Of a stretch of 24,213 nucleotides of DNA, positions 1-6,655 are shown piece after piece. The position numbers were made by a program, and so were the translations under genes. Origin of the DNA: Akkermansiaceae bacterium (GTDB lineage: Bacteria; Verrucomicrobiota; Verrucomicrobiia; Verrucomicrobiales; Akkermansiaceae); contig JACMMB010000272.1 in assembly GCA_014379305.1 (NCBI GenBank), positions 1-24,213 of the forward strand. Reading direction: 5' to 3'. Each line of letters begins with the position of its first letter. Position 1 is the first letter of the stretch. Under the pieces are notes generated by a model. That model ran no database searches and was not told where the DNA came from. It saw only the letters and a list, made by a program, of their open reading frames with translations.

Positions 1-27
1 CCCGCCTCCAACGGCTTGTTTTGCCAG

Positions 28-492
28 TTATTCGTATCCTGGGGGAGGCACCTCTTGCTCTGGAAACTTCCGCGCAAACTCTCCGGTTGATTCCCAACGG
101 GGCCACTTCCGATCAGTCGAAATGAGACGGTCACTCCGAAAGAGCGAAACCCATTGTGAAGCAGGCTCCTCGAGGGTGAATGTCTCCCCTTGTGGATGGT
201 AGAAAAGCCCGTCATCGAAGGGCTTCAAGAGTACAGATTCGGGGCTACCATAAGGCCTAAGAAGATCATCAATATCCTTCGGGCCGTTCGAATCAGCCTC
301 TCTCGAGACTTCTGCTGCAAGGAAATAGACCGCAACAAAGTGACTCTCCCGCGCTTGGCGTCCTACCGCCAAATATCGGTTCCACAAGAACGCCCCAAAC
401 AATGCAGAGAGCACGCCCAGCAATAGAACAGCCACTAAGATCAGACGTCGCCGATGCATGAGATTTTCTAAGCGAACGTCTAGCTCATCCAC
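28..492 (-). CDS. Small single-pass membrane protein of unknown function
   Basis: A 154-residue frame with a GTG start; an in-frame ATG at residue 12 (position 459), directly before the basic stretch HRRR, is an equally good start. Residues 17-37 form one strongly hydrophobic helix (LILVAVLLLGVLSALFGAFLW), preceded by arginines, so the protein is probably anchored in the inner membrane with its C-terminal ~115 residues outside the cytoplasm. That part is polar, rich in acidic residues, Pro and Trp, has no cysteine pairs and ends in a Pro-rich tail. I do not recognise a domain. The gene lies 34 nt downstream of a broken gene on the same strand, so the two probably formed an operon. The codon pattern and membrane topology make it believable as a real gene, but no function can be given. 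Confidence 0.6.
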   Translation of the reverse strand: MDELDVRLENLMHRRRLILVAVLLLGVLSALFGAFLWNRYLAVGRQARESHFVAVYFLAAEVSREADSNGPKDIDDLLRPYGSPESVLLKPFDDGLFYHPQGETFTLEEPASQWVSLFRSDRLISTDRKWPRWESTGEFARKFPEQEVPPPGYE

Positions 493-526
493 GGCGGGGA
501 TTGAAGCCCGAATTCAAATTGGTGCG

Positions 527-1102
527 TTACCCGCCGTTGGATGGAACATCTTGTTCGCTTGGTTTGGTGTTTTGCTGTAGGAAGCATAGAAGGTATCCGA
601 ACTTGCCTTTGGCATCTTGGTCTCGTTCAGGGGAAACGTCCTCCAGTAGCCGGATCAGGTCTGCATCTCCAACAACCGCCGCCAGTGAGCAGTAGTCGCG
701 ATACTCTCTCCGGTTTCTTCCTGCCGCTACATTCCAGATCACGTTCCGGAGTCGCCTGCGATCACGCTCGCTGAGTTTGGCTGCCTTGAGTCCTCGTATG
801 AGGCGCTCCTTAAGGTAGCCTGATCGAAAATACTAGGGATCGACTTCCAGATAGAAAATTGATTCTTCAATCGCTCGGCGTTCGGATTCGCGTAGATCTG
901 CGAGAAAGTCATCTTCCCAGAGCTTGTTAGTGGGGTATCGCTGAGCATGCCATGCGGAGGTCGCGTCCTCCCAAGCCTCCCAAGCCTCCCAAGCCTTCCA
1001 TGCCTTCGGGCCTTGGTTGCGGCATGCGAAAGTCGAGTGGATCGCTTTGTGGTGCGCGTTCTCGATACGCTCGACTTGGGCTATATCATCGCGTGTGAGC
1101 AT
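527..1102 (-). pseudogene. Gene interrupted by one in-frame amber codon
   Basis: An ATG-started frame runs 89 codons (MLTRDDIAQVERIENAHHKA...) to a TAG at 835-833. The same frame then stays open for about 100 more codons (YFRSGYLKERLIRGLKAAK...), ending at 527. Both halves are charged, helical-looking protein sequence, and frame, composition and style continue across the stop, so this reads as one ~190-residue protein with a single nonsense mutation. From memory, related uncharacterised proteins carry D-P-W-[YF]-F-R-S-G-Y at this spot, which would make the change TGG to TAG; I could not check this. The N-terminal half contains a Trp-rich KAW/EAW repeat. Alternatives are a sequencing error, readthrough, or two separate small genes. 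Function unknown. Confidence 0.6.
969..1004. repeat. 9-bp tandem repeat encoding an EAW/KAW tripeptide
   Basis: Three exact copies of tcccaagcc at 969-977, 978-986 and 987-995 are followed by a fourth copy with two changes (ttccatgcc, 996-1004). The unit length is a multiple of three, so on the minus strand it encodes repeated Glu/Lys-Ala-Trp within the broken gene. Slippage can change the copy number without shifting the frame. Confidence 0.8.
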
Positions 1103-1534
1103 TAATTCTGAAGCGAACAGTGTTTAGTTCAGGGAGATTTGTATGCAATTGGGGTGATTTTGGCTAGGATTGGTTTGATGGATTGCTGTAAATCTTTCCA
1201 AAGTAGTTGCATGGTGATTTGATAACAGATGCTTGAATACTTGAAACGCTGAACATGTTCGCGGGGGTTTTAGTGATGCTGTTAGGTCTGGTTGACGATC
1301 TCCACAGGCGCGATGCGGGGGGAATGTTTTATGGAGGTGCGGATGTCATCTGCAGGGATCCTTGCGGACCAATTTCATCACCATTGCGTTAAAGATTCCC
1401 CACCGGTGCCCTCCCTTATTATAACCTAGCAGGGGACGGGGTCATTATCCGCATGGTAACATTTCCCTATGTTTATAAGGGTTTTTGCTAAGAATCGGGC
1501 ATGATTCGTGGCAATCAACCGGCTTCCCCACCAA
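1103..1534. other. Intergenic stretch without a convincing gene
   Basis: About 430 bp between the broken gene and the 3' end of rpiB. No frame of useful length with protein-like composition was seen on either strand, and no tRNA-like fold. Items of note are a perfect -10-like TATAAT on the minus strand (1423-1418) with a poor -35, a perfect 10-bp palindrome gaacatgttc at 1251-1260, and the G-rich string ggggacgggg at 1432-1441. The minus-strand TATAAT could drive the broken gene from about 310 bp upstream; this is weak. Confidence 0.4.
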
Positions 1535-1960
1535 TCAATCCAGCTCCCTGATTCGCTCCAGGTGCCGACCGCCTTCAAAGGCGGTCATCAGGAACACATC
1601 CACGATCGCGAGCGCGGTGGAGAGATCCATCATGCGCGCACCGATGGAGAGCACATTCGCATCGTTGTGCAGCCTGGTGAGTCTGGCGGATTCAAGATTC
1701 CAACAAAGCCCGCAACGAACGCCATGAATTCTGTTCGCCGTCATGGCCTCGCCGTTGCCCGAGCCACCGAGGACTATCCCCCGTTCAAATTTCCCCTCGG
1801 TCACCGCCTCAGCCACCGGTCGGATATAAGTGACGTAGGAAACCGGCAGATCGGAGCCGGTCCCGAAATCGGTTACCTCGTGACCCTGATGACGCAAATG
1901 CGCGATGATTTCCTGTTTATAGTGAAACCCGGCATGGTCGGAACCGATGGCAATTTTCAT
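1535..1960 (-). CDS. rpiB: Ribose-5-phosphate isomerase B, Glu-type (RpiB/LacAB family)
   Basis: Predicted to interconvert ribose 5-phosphate and ribulose 5-phosphate in the non-oxidative pentose phosphate pathway, in the cytoplasm. The 141-residue protein spans the whole family length (E. coli RpiB is about 149). Visible signatures are the N-terminal MKIAIGSDHAG with Asp8-His9, the phosphate-binding loop VLGGSGNGE at 63-71, TANR at 74-77, and RLHND with His98. E. coli RpiB has a Cys in the loop (CGTGVG) as catalytic base; this protein has GGSGNGE, the layout of the mycobacterial enzyme, where a Glu (Glu71 here) takes that role. The ATG lies 3 nt after the stop of the upstream phosphatase gene, so the two are co-transcribed and probably translationally coupled. 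Specificity for a related sugar phosphate (allose or galactose 6-phosphate) cannot be excluded. Confidence 0.88.
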   Translation of the reverse strand: MKIAIGSDHAGFHYKQEIIAHLRHQGHEVTDFGTGSDLPVSYVTYIRPVAEAVTEGKFERGIVLGGSGNGEAMTANRIHGVRCGLCWNLESARLTRLHNDANVLSIGARMMDLSTALAIVDVFLMTAFEGGRHLERIRELD

Positions 1961-1963
1961 AGC

Positions 1964-2641
1964 TCAATGGGTCCACCATTTGGACAGGCAGGCTTTCGTG
2001 GGTTGCGGCAAGGCCAGTCCGCCCTTGGAATAATGGGATGTGTCATTGAACAACATCAGCCGCGCCCGCACCGGATCCTTGAAATCGACAATGTTCAATG
2101 CAGCGGGATCCTGATCGAGATTGTCGCGGTAGCGGCGTGGGTCGAATCCTAGCAACGAACTCAGAAGCAAGCGGATCGTCGCCTTGTGGGAAACCACGAT
2201 AATTGGATTGCCCTCATGGCTACGCACGATTTCCAGAAGCGCGGGCAGGGCGCGGGCGGTGACCGCAAGACCGCTTTCGCCGCCTTCCGGTGCGAAGGTG
2301 TAGGGATCCTGCTCCCACGAGGCGGCTTCGTCAGGAAAATCGCGCTCCACCTCCATGCGGGTGAGCTGCTCCCAGTGACCATGCGAAATTTCACGCAAAC
2401 CAGCGCGTGGCCGGACCTCCAGCCGGTGGGGAGCGGCAAGAATATCCGCCGTTTCCATCGTCCGGCCCAGCGGTGAGGCATAGACCGCAGCCACGGGAAT
2501 TCCAGCCAACCGATCCGCCAGACGACCGGCCTGCTCCCGACCTTCATCGGACAGCGAAACATCGGTTGCTCCGGCGAATCTGTCTTCCGCGCTCAGCGTG
2601 GTGGCTCCGTGGCGGATCAGAAAAATGCGGGTTTGTGACAT
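1964..2641 (-). CDS. Histidine phosphatase (phosphoglycerate mutase-like) family protein
   Basis: A 225-residue cytoplasmic member of the histidine phosphatase superfamily. The phosphohistidine motif IRHG is at residues 9-12 (His11), a second Arg lies in the SPLGRTMETA segment, the acid/base Glu is likely in GLREISHGHWE, and the second catalytic His is in VVSHKATIRLL. These four elements suggest an active phosphatase or mutase. The start is ATG in MSQTRIFLIRHG; the frame is open 23 codons further upstream, but that extension has no family similarity. Close paralogues act on phosphoglycerate, alpha-ribazole phosphate or other small phosphoesters; pairing with rpiB suggests a sugar-phosphate substrate, but this is inference. 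It is transcribed divergently from the methylthioadenosine phosphorylase gene, with about 120 bp between them. Confidence 0.85.
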   Translation of the reverse strand: MSQTRIFLIRHGATTLSAEDRFAGATDVSLSDEGREQAGRLADRLAGIPVAAVYASPLGRTMETADILAAPHRLEVRPRAGLREISHGHWEQLTRMEVERDFPDEAASWEQDPYTFAPEGGESGLAVTARALPALLEIVRSHEGNPIIVVSHKATIRLLLSSLLGFDPRRYRDNLDQDPAALNIVDFKDPVRARLMLFNDTSHYSKGGLALPQPTKACLSKWWTH

Positions 2642-2764
2642 CGTCGGTTTCAGGAATTGATTCGGGAGCTTGCAGGCGCGTGATCCACAGTGAATATCGC
2701 GGCAAATCAAACCTATGGAAATACGGGAATGGCGGCAACGCCGTTTTCCATTCAGAATATCACC

Positions 2765-3667
2765 ATGAGCATCAAATCACCCCAAGAGCCCGCCATCGGC
2801 ATCATCGGCGGTAGCGGACTTTACGAAATCGACTCCTTGGAGGCCATCACCCGCCATGCGATTTCCACCCCGTTCGGCGATCCATCCGACGAAATCGTTG
2901 AAGGCCACCTCTGCGGGCGTCGCGTCTGTTTCCTCCCCCGCCACGGTCTCGGCCACCGCCTGCTCGCCCACGAAATCAACCACCGCGCCAACATCTGGGC
3001 CCTGCGTTCGCTCGATGTCCGTTGGGTCGTTTCCGTCACCGCCGTTGGCAGCCTGCGCCAGGAACTCGCCCCCCGCGATGTCGTCGTCCCTGATCAGCTG
3101 ATGGACAAAACCGGCAAAGGCGACCAGCACACCTTCTTCGGCAACGGCATTGCCGCCCACGTCGGCTTTGCCGATCCTTACAGCGCGGAAATGCGGAATC
3201 ATTTGTTACTGGCCGCGGCGAATCACACGGCAAGATTCCACGACGGCGGCACCTACGTTTCCATGAACGGACCCGCCTTTTCCACCCGCGCGGAATCCAA
3301 CATGCACCGCGCTCTCGGCTTCGACCTGATCGGCATGACCAATGCCGGCGAAGCCCGCCTGTGCCGCGAAGCCGAAATCGCCATGGCCACTCTCGCCCTG
3401 GTCACCGACTACGATTGTTGGAAAACCGACGAAGCCGCCGTCGATCTCGCCACAGTAATGGCCAACCTCCACGCCAACGGCAGTCTGGCTAAGGAAATCA
3501 TCCGCTCGGTGGTTGCCACGATCCCAATCGAACCAAACTGGCCGGAACACCATGCCCTCAATGCGGCCATCCTGACCGCTGTTTCCGCATGGCCGGAAAA
3601 GACAGCCACGGATTTGGCACCGATTCTCGCCCGCTTTTTCCCGGACCGGACCGCATTGCAGGCCTGA
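2765..3667 (+). CDS. mtnP: S-methyl-5'-thioadenosine phosphorylase
   Basis: Cleaves methylthioadenosine with phosphate to adenine and 5-methylthioribose 1-phosphate in the methionine salvage pathway (cytoplasmic, PNP/MTAP family). From the chosen ATG the protein is 300 residues, the usual size. It shows the phosphate loop IGIIGGSGLYE (11-21), LPRHGLGH (57-64), INHRANIWALRSL (71-83), the substrate loop MNGPAFSTRAES (167-178), MTNAGE (191-196) and the MTAP-type DYDCWK (215-220). DYDCW argues for MTAP over ordinary purine nucleoside phosphorylase. The frame is open 25 codons further upstream to a GTG, but those residues do not resemble the family and the family N-terminus starts right after the chosen ATG. 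There is no strong Shine-Dalgarno. Metabolically it fits with the MetX-like gene 1.4 kb downstream, since both feed methionine supply. Confidence 0.9.
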   Translation: MSIKSPQEPAIGIIGGSGLYEIDSLEAITRHAISTPFGDPSDEIVEGHLCGRRVCFLPRHGLGHRLLAHEINHRANIWALRSLDVRWVVSVTAVGSLRQELAPRDVVVPDQLMDKTGKGDQHTFFGNGIAAHVGFADPYSAEMRNHLLLAAANHTARFHDGGTYVSMNGPAFSTRAESNMHRALGFDLIGMTNAGEARLCREAEIAMATLALVTDYDCWKTDEAAVDLATVMANLHANGSLAKEIIRSVVATIPIEPNWPEHHALNAAILTAVSAWPEKTATDLAPILARFFPDRTALQA

Positions 3668-3816
3668 CTTTCAAATAATCAGGGAATCTTTGAACGATCG
3701 CCCTTTCCGGGGGTCTTAAATCCTGAAGACCGCGCGCAAGCCGTGTTTTCATGTAAGGGTGAACAGCAGTTGTCAGCCTCATTTTCACCTTAGGGTGTGT
3801 TGAAGTTGTTCAACTT

Positions 3817-3849
3817 GGCCGTCGGGGTGGGTGCCCCGGCGGCCTTTTT
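3817..3849 (+). terminator. Rho-independent terminator after mtnP
   Basis: An 11-bp stem (GGCCGTCGGGG, 3817-3827, pairing with CCCCGGCGGCC, 3834-3844, with one G-T wobble), a 6-nt loop and a run of five T residues (3845-3849). It is GC-rich and textbook in shape in the plus direction, about 150 nt after the mtnP stop. It lies inside the upward-open frame of the ribonuclease D gene, which argues that this gene starts downstream. Confidence 0.85.
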
Positions 3850-3930
3850 CATGTCCATCCCTCCGATTCCGGTTATATCAATCGGAAGTAACTGTTCAGA
3901 TGAAATATTGTCCAAGGGAACATATTTACA

Positions 3931-3959
3931 TTGTCAACTTGAGGGGTTTGCATTTTTAT
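3931..3959 (+). promoter_or_regulatory. Candidate sigma-70 type promoter for rnd
   Basis: TTGTCA (3931-3936), a 17-bp spacer and TTTTAT (3954-3959). The -35 matches five of six consensus bases and the -10 four of six. It lies after the terminator and just before the chosen start codon, where a promoter is needed. Assigned by eye only. Confidence 0.3.
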
Positions 3960-3982
3960 CCGCAGCCCTCCACGGGATTCCC

Positions 3983-5041
3983 ATGATCAGCTCGAGCTCG
4001 CAGCTTCAAACTTTCCTGTCAGGCTGTGACAACAAGGACGGCATCAAGGTATGTGCCATCGATACCGAAGCCGACAGTTTGCACCGTTATCGCGAATCAC
4101 TATGCCTGATTCAGTTTACCGCCGGGCATGATTGCGTGCTCATAGATCCACTGGCTATTGATAGTCTGAAACCTCTCGGCACATATCTCAAGGATGCGAC
4201 GGTCTGGATGCATGGCGCCGACTATGACATGACCATGCTCAAGCGCGAGTTTGGGAATCTGCCCGAGACCGTGTATGACACCCAAATCGGCGCGCGTCTG
4301 CTGGGTGTGAAAAAATTCGGGCTCGGGGATCTAGTCGAACATTACTTCAACATCATACTTCTGAAGTCTTCCCAGAAAGCGGATTGGGGCAAGCGCCCTC
4401 TCTCTGAGAAAATGATCGATTATGCCCTCAACGATGTCCGCTATCTGCTCGAAATGGGCGATATCATCGTCGCCCGGCTCAAGGAAAAAGGCCGTTACGA
4501 ATGGTTCACCGAAAGCTGCGAAGCGGCACTCCGGAAAGTTGCCGATCGCGATGATTGCAAGGACGACCAATGGCGTATCTCCGGCTCCGGCAAGCTCGAT
4601 CCATACGGCCTGGCCTGCCTTCGCGCGCTCTGGAACTGGCGTGACAAGGAAGCCGAATCGTGGGATCGCCCATCCTTCATGGTCGCCCCCAACCGCCAGC
4701 TGATCGAGTGGAGCATCTCGTTGGCCGATAAAAAGAAAATCGATCTACCCTCCCATTTCCGCAGCGACCGGGTGAAACGCTTCAAGGAAATTCTCGCTGA
4801 ATTGCATACGCTTCCCCAAGCCGATTGGCCCGAACGTCCGATCTCCACCCGTCGCAAGCGTGACCGCGATTTCGATCAGCGCGTGGATGCGACCATCGCC
4901 AAACGTAACAAAATCGCCCTCGGTCTGGATCTCGATGGCTCTCTCATCGCCTCCCGAGCCGTCCTTGAGAGCATCGCTGCGAATGAATCGCAGCCCGATG
5001 AGGTTCTTATGAAATGGCAACTTGCCCTCCTTGATCTCTAG
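3983..5041 (+). CDS. rnd: Ribonuclease D (DEDD 3'-5' exoribonuclease with HRDC domain)
   Basis: Predicted to trim the 3' ends of tRNA and other small stable RNAs in the cytoplasm. From the chosen ATG it has 352 residues, near the ~375 of E. coli RNase D. The DEDDy exonuclease motifs are visible: Asp27 and Glu29 in AIDTEAD (motif I), Asp80 in HGADYDMTMLKREFG (motif II), and Tyr147 with Asp151 in YALNDVRYL (motif III). An HRDC-like helical domain follows at about residues 205-285 (LDPYGLACLRALWNWRDKEA). The reading frame continues 62 codons upstream, but that stretch contains a strong terminator hairpin and does not look like the family N-terminus. The basic linker RRKRDRD near residue 300 may bind RNA. 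Confidence 0.9.
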   Translation: MISSSSQLQTFLSGCDNKDGIKVCAIDTEADSLHRYRESLCLIQFTAGHDCVLIDPLAIDSLKPLGTYLKDATVWMHGADYDMTMLKREFGNLPETVYDTQIGARLLGVKKFGLGDLVEHYFNIILLKSSQKADWGKRPLSEKMIDYALNDVRYLLEMGDIIVARLKEKGRYEWFTESCEAALRKVADRDDCKDDQWRISGSGKLDPYGLACLRALWNWRDKEAESWDRPSFMVAPNRQLIEWSISLADKKKIDLPSHFRSDRVKRFKEILAELHTLPQADWPERPISTRRKRDRDFDQRVDATIAKRNKIALGLDLDGSLIASRAVLESIAANESQPDEVLMKWQLALLDL

Positions 5042-5074
5042 CTTGAGTCATCAGGCCACCCCCCGTTTTTCCGT

Positions 5075-5095
5075 GTTGGACGTTCGTTATCCAAC
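5075..5095. repeat. Short inverted repeat between rnd and metX
   Basis: GTTGGA (5075-5080) and TCCAAC (5090-5095) form a perfect 6-bp inverted repeat around a 9-nt loop. ACGTTC occurs twice nearby, at 5080-5085 and 5094-5099. No T-run follows, so it is not a convincing terminator; it may be a degenerate intergenic repeat. Confidence 0.35.
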
Positions 5096-5110
5096 GTTCA
5101 ATCTAACTCC

Positions 5111-6250
5111 ATGCCCGCTGAAACCAGCACCAGTTTTTTCCATGCGGAAGAGCCCTTCTCCCTTCGCGATGGCTCCACCCTTCCCGCCATCACGCTAGCC
5201 TACGAGACATGGGGCGAGCTCAATGCCGACAACTCAAACGCCGTCCTGCTGTTCCACGCCCTCTCCGGCTCCCATCACGCCGCAGGCACCAATCCCACCA
5301 TCCCCGGCATCGGCGATATCTGGCAGCCCGAGCTGCATGATGGCTGGTGGGAAAACATGATCGGTCCGGGCAAAGCCCTTGATACCGACCGCTTCTTTGT
5401 GATCTGTCCGAACTACCTCGGCGGCTGCTACGGTTCCACCGGTCCCGCCACGATCAACCCGGAAACCGGCAATCCCTGGGGATCCGGTTTCCCCGCCATC
5501 TCCGCTGCCGATCAGGTAAACGCCGCCGGTTTACTCCTCGATTTTCTAGGCATCGATATCCTCAGCTCCGTGGTCGGCCCTTCCCTCGGCGGACTCGTCG
5601 CCATTACCTTCGCTACCCGCCTGCCGGATCGGGTCCGGAACATCATCACGATCGCCGCCGGCTTCAAAACCACCGTTCTCAACCGTCTGATTCTCTTCGA
5701 ACAAATTCTCGCCATCGAAAACGATCCCAATTTCAACGGCGGCAATTTCTACTCTGGAAAACCCCCGCTCTATGGTCTCGCCCTGGCGCGGATGATCTCC
5801 CACAAAACTTTCGTCCACCTCGATTCCATTGAAAACCGCGCCCGCCAGGATGTCATCCAGGCCGATGACATCCTCGCCTGGTATCGTGTCCGCGACCAAT
5901 TCCAAAGCTACATGCTGCATCAGGGAAAAAAATTCGTCCGCCGCTTCGATGCGAACACCTACCTCCGCATCATCGACCTCTGGTCCAGATACGACGCGCT
6001 CTTCGAAGGCGACGCGGCAACGCCTGCCGGGCTATTTGATAAATGCAAAGCCGCCGGCCAGAAGTGGCTCGTTTTCTCCATCGACTCAGATTTCTGTTTC
6101 TATCCCGAGGAGCAGTCAGAGCTTGTCCGCCACTTGGAAGCCTCCAAGGTGGACGTGATGCACATCACCGTCCATTCCGACAAAGGCCACGATTCATTCC
6201 TGCTCGAGCCGGATCTTTATTCTCCCCACATTTCATGGGTTTTGAAATGA
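5111..6250 (+). CDS. metX: Homoserine O-acetyltransferase (MetX-type alpha/beta-hydrolase acyltransferase)
   Basis: Predicted to acylate homoserine from acyl-CoA in the first committed step of methionine synthesis, in the cytoplasm. At 379 residues it matches the MetX length. Family blocks are AYETWGELN (30-38), HALSGSHHAAG (49-59), WWENMIGPGKALDTDRFFVICPN, LGGCYGSTGP and NTYLRIIDLWSRYD. The likely triad is Ser158 in the nucleophile elbow GPSLGG, Asp327 in DSDFCFYP and His360 in GHDSFLLE. The elbow differs slightly from the common GGSLGG/GGSMGG, and the Asp block differs from the usual SDWLFPP, so the acyl donor (acetyl or succinyl) and even the acceptor are uncertain. It starts at an ATG 69 nt after rnd. 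No metY or metW lies next to it. Confidence 0.82.
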   Translation: MPAETSTSFFHAEEPFSLRDGSTLPAITLAYETWGELNADNSNAVLLFHALSGSHHAAGTNPTIPGIGDIWQPELHDGWWENMIGPGKALDTDRFFVICPNYLGGCYGSTGPATINPETGNPWGSGFPAISAADQVNAAGLLLDFLGIDILSSVVGPSLGGLVAITFATRLPDRVRNIITIAAGFKTTVLNRLILFEQILAIENDPNFNGGNFYSGKPPLYGLALARMISHKTFVHLDSIENRARQDVIQADDILAWYRVRDQFQSYMLHQGKKFVRRFDANTYLRIIDLWSRYDALFEGDAATPAGLFDKCKAAGQKWLVFSIDSDFCFYPEEQSELVRHLEASKVDVMHITVHSDKGHDSFLLEPDLYSPHISWVLK

Positions 6251-6254
6251 TCCC

Positions 6255-6629
6255 ATGATCCGCCTCTTGATTTTCATTTCCGCCGCCTTGATCCTCGGTC
6301 TGGGTTTTTTGGGGAGGGTCCAAATGGATAAAGACTCTGCAATGGCCTTTCTGCTCGGCTCACTGACTCTGGGTGGAGGCCTTCTGATTTGCGGATTGTT
6401 TACCATCAAAATGCTGTGGCACGGCGTCATTGGCGCCGGTTTTCTCGCCCTTCTCGGCCTGAGCCGCAGCATCCTGAACTTCCCAGGAATCGCCAAATTC
6501 ATGTCAGGCAAAAGTGACAACGGCAACGCCCCTCTCTTTGAACTCGCCGTCACCCTGATCTGCGCTTTTCTTCTCATCCAAATCTTCCGCGCCTGGCAGC
6601 AGGAACGCATCCGTCGAAGCCTGGGCTGA
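6255..6629 (+). CDS. Small integral membrane protein of unknown function
   Basis: A 124-residue protein starting at an ATG only 4 nt after the metX stop codon, so it is almost certainly co-transcribed with metX. It is very hydrophobic, with four probable membrane helices at about residues 3-20, 28-50, 52-71 and 94-112, a short polar loop (SGKSDNGN) before the last one and a basic C-terminus (QQERIRRSLG). I recognise no family motif. The position says nothing firm about function beyond shared expression with methionine synthesis. It is convergent with the next gene, with 26 bp between the stops and no clear hairpin there. Confidence 0.7.
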   Translation: MIRLLIFISAALILGLGFLGRVQMDKDSAMAFLLGSLTLGGGLLICGLFTIKMLWHGVIGAGFLALLGLSRSILNFPGIAKFMSGKSDNGNAPLFELAVTLICAFLLIQIFRAWQQERIRRSLG

Positions 6630-6655
6630 CTATTCCGAAAAAATCCGTTTCCCCC

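Noticed and set aside
1251..1260. gaacatgttc as a LexA/SOS box
   Set aside because: The half-sites are 2 bp apart, whereas the GAAC-N4-GTTC box needs 4, and no SOS gene follows.
1508..2152. A 214-codon plus-strand open frame opposite rpiB and the phosphatase gene
   Set aside because: It is antisense to two well-supported genes with clear catalytic motifs, and its own translation has no family-like features.
2690..2764. N-terminal extension of mtnP from a GTG
   Set aside because: The 25 extra residues do not resemble the family, whose N-terminus begins just after the ATG at 2765.
3755..3791. Inverted repeat taagggtgaa / ttcacctta after mtnP as a second terminator
   Set aside because: Imperfect pairing with a ~20-nt loop and no T-run; the hairpin at 3817 is far stronger.
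6630..6655. A shared terminator between the convergent genes
   Set aside because: Only 26 bp with an A-run and no stem of useful length.
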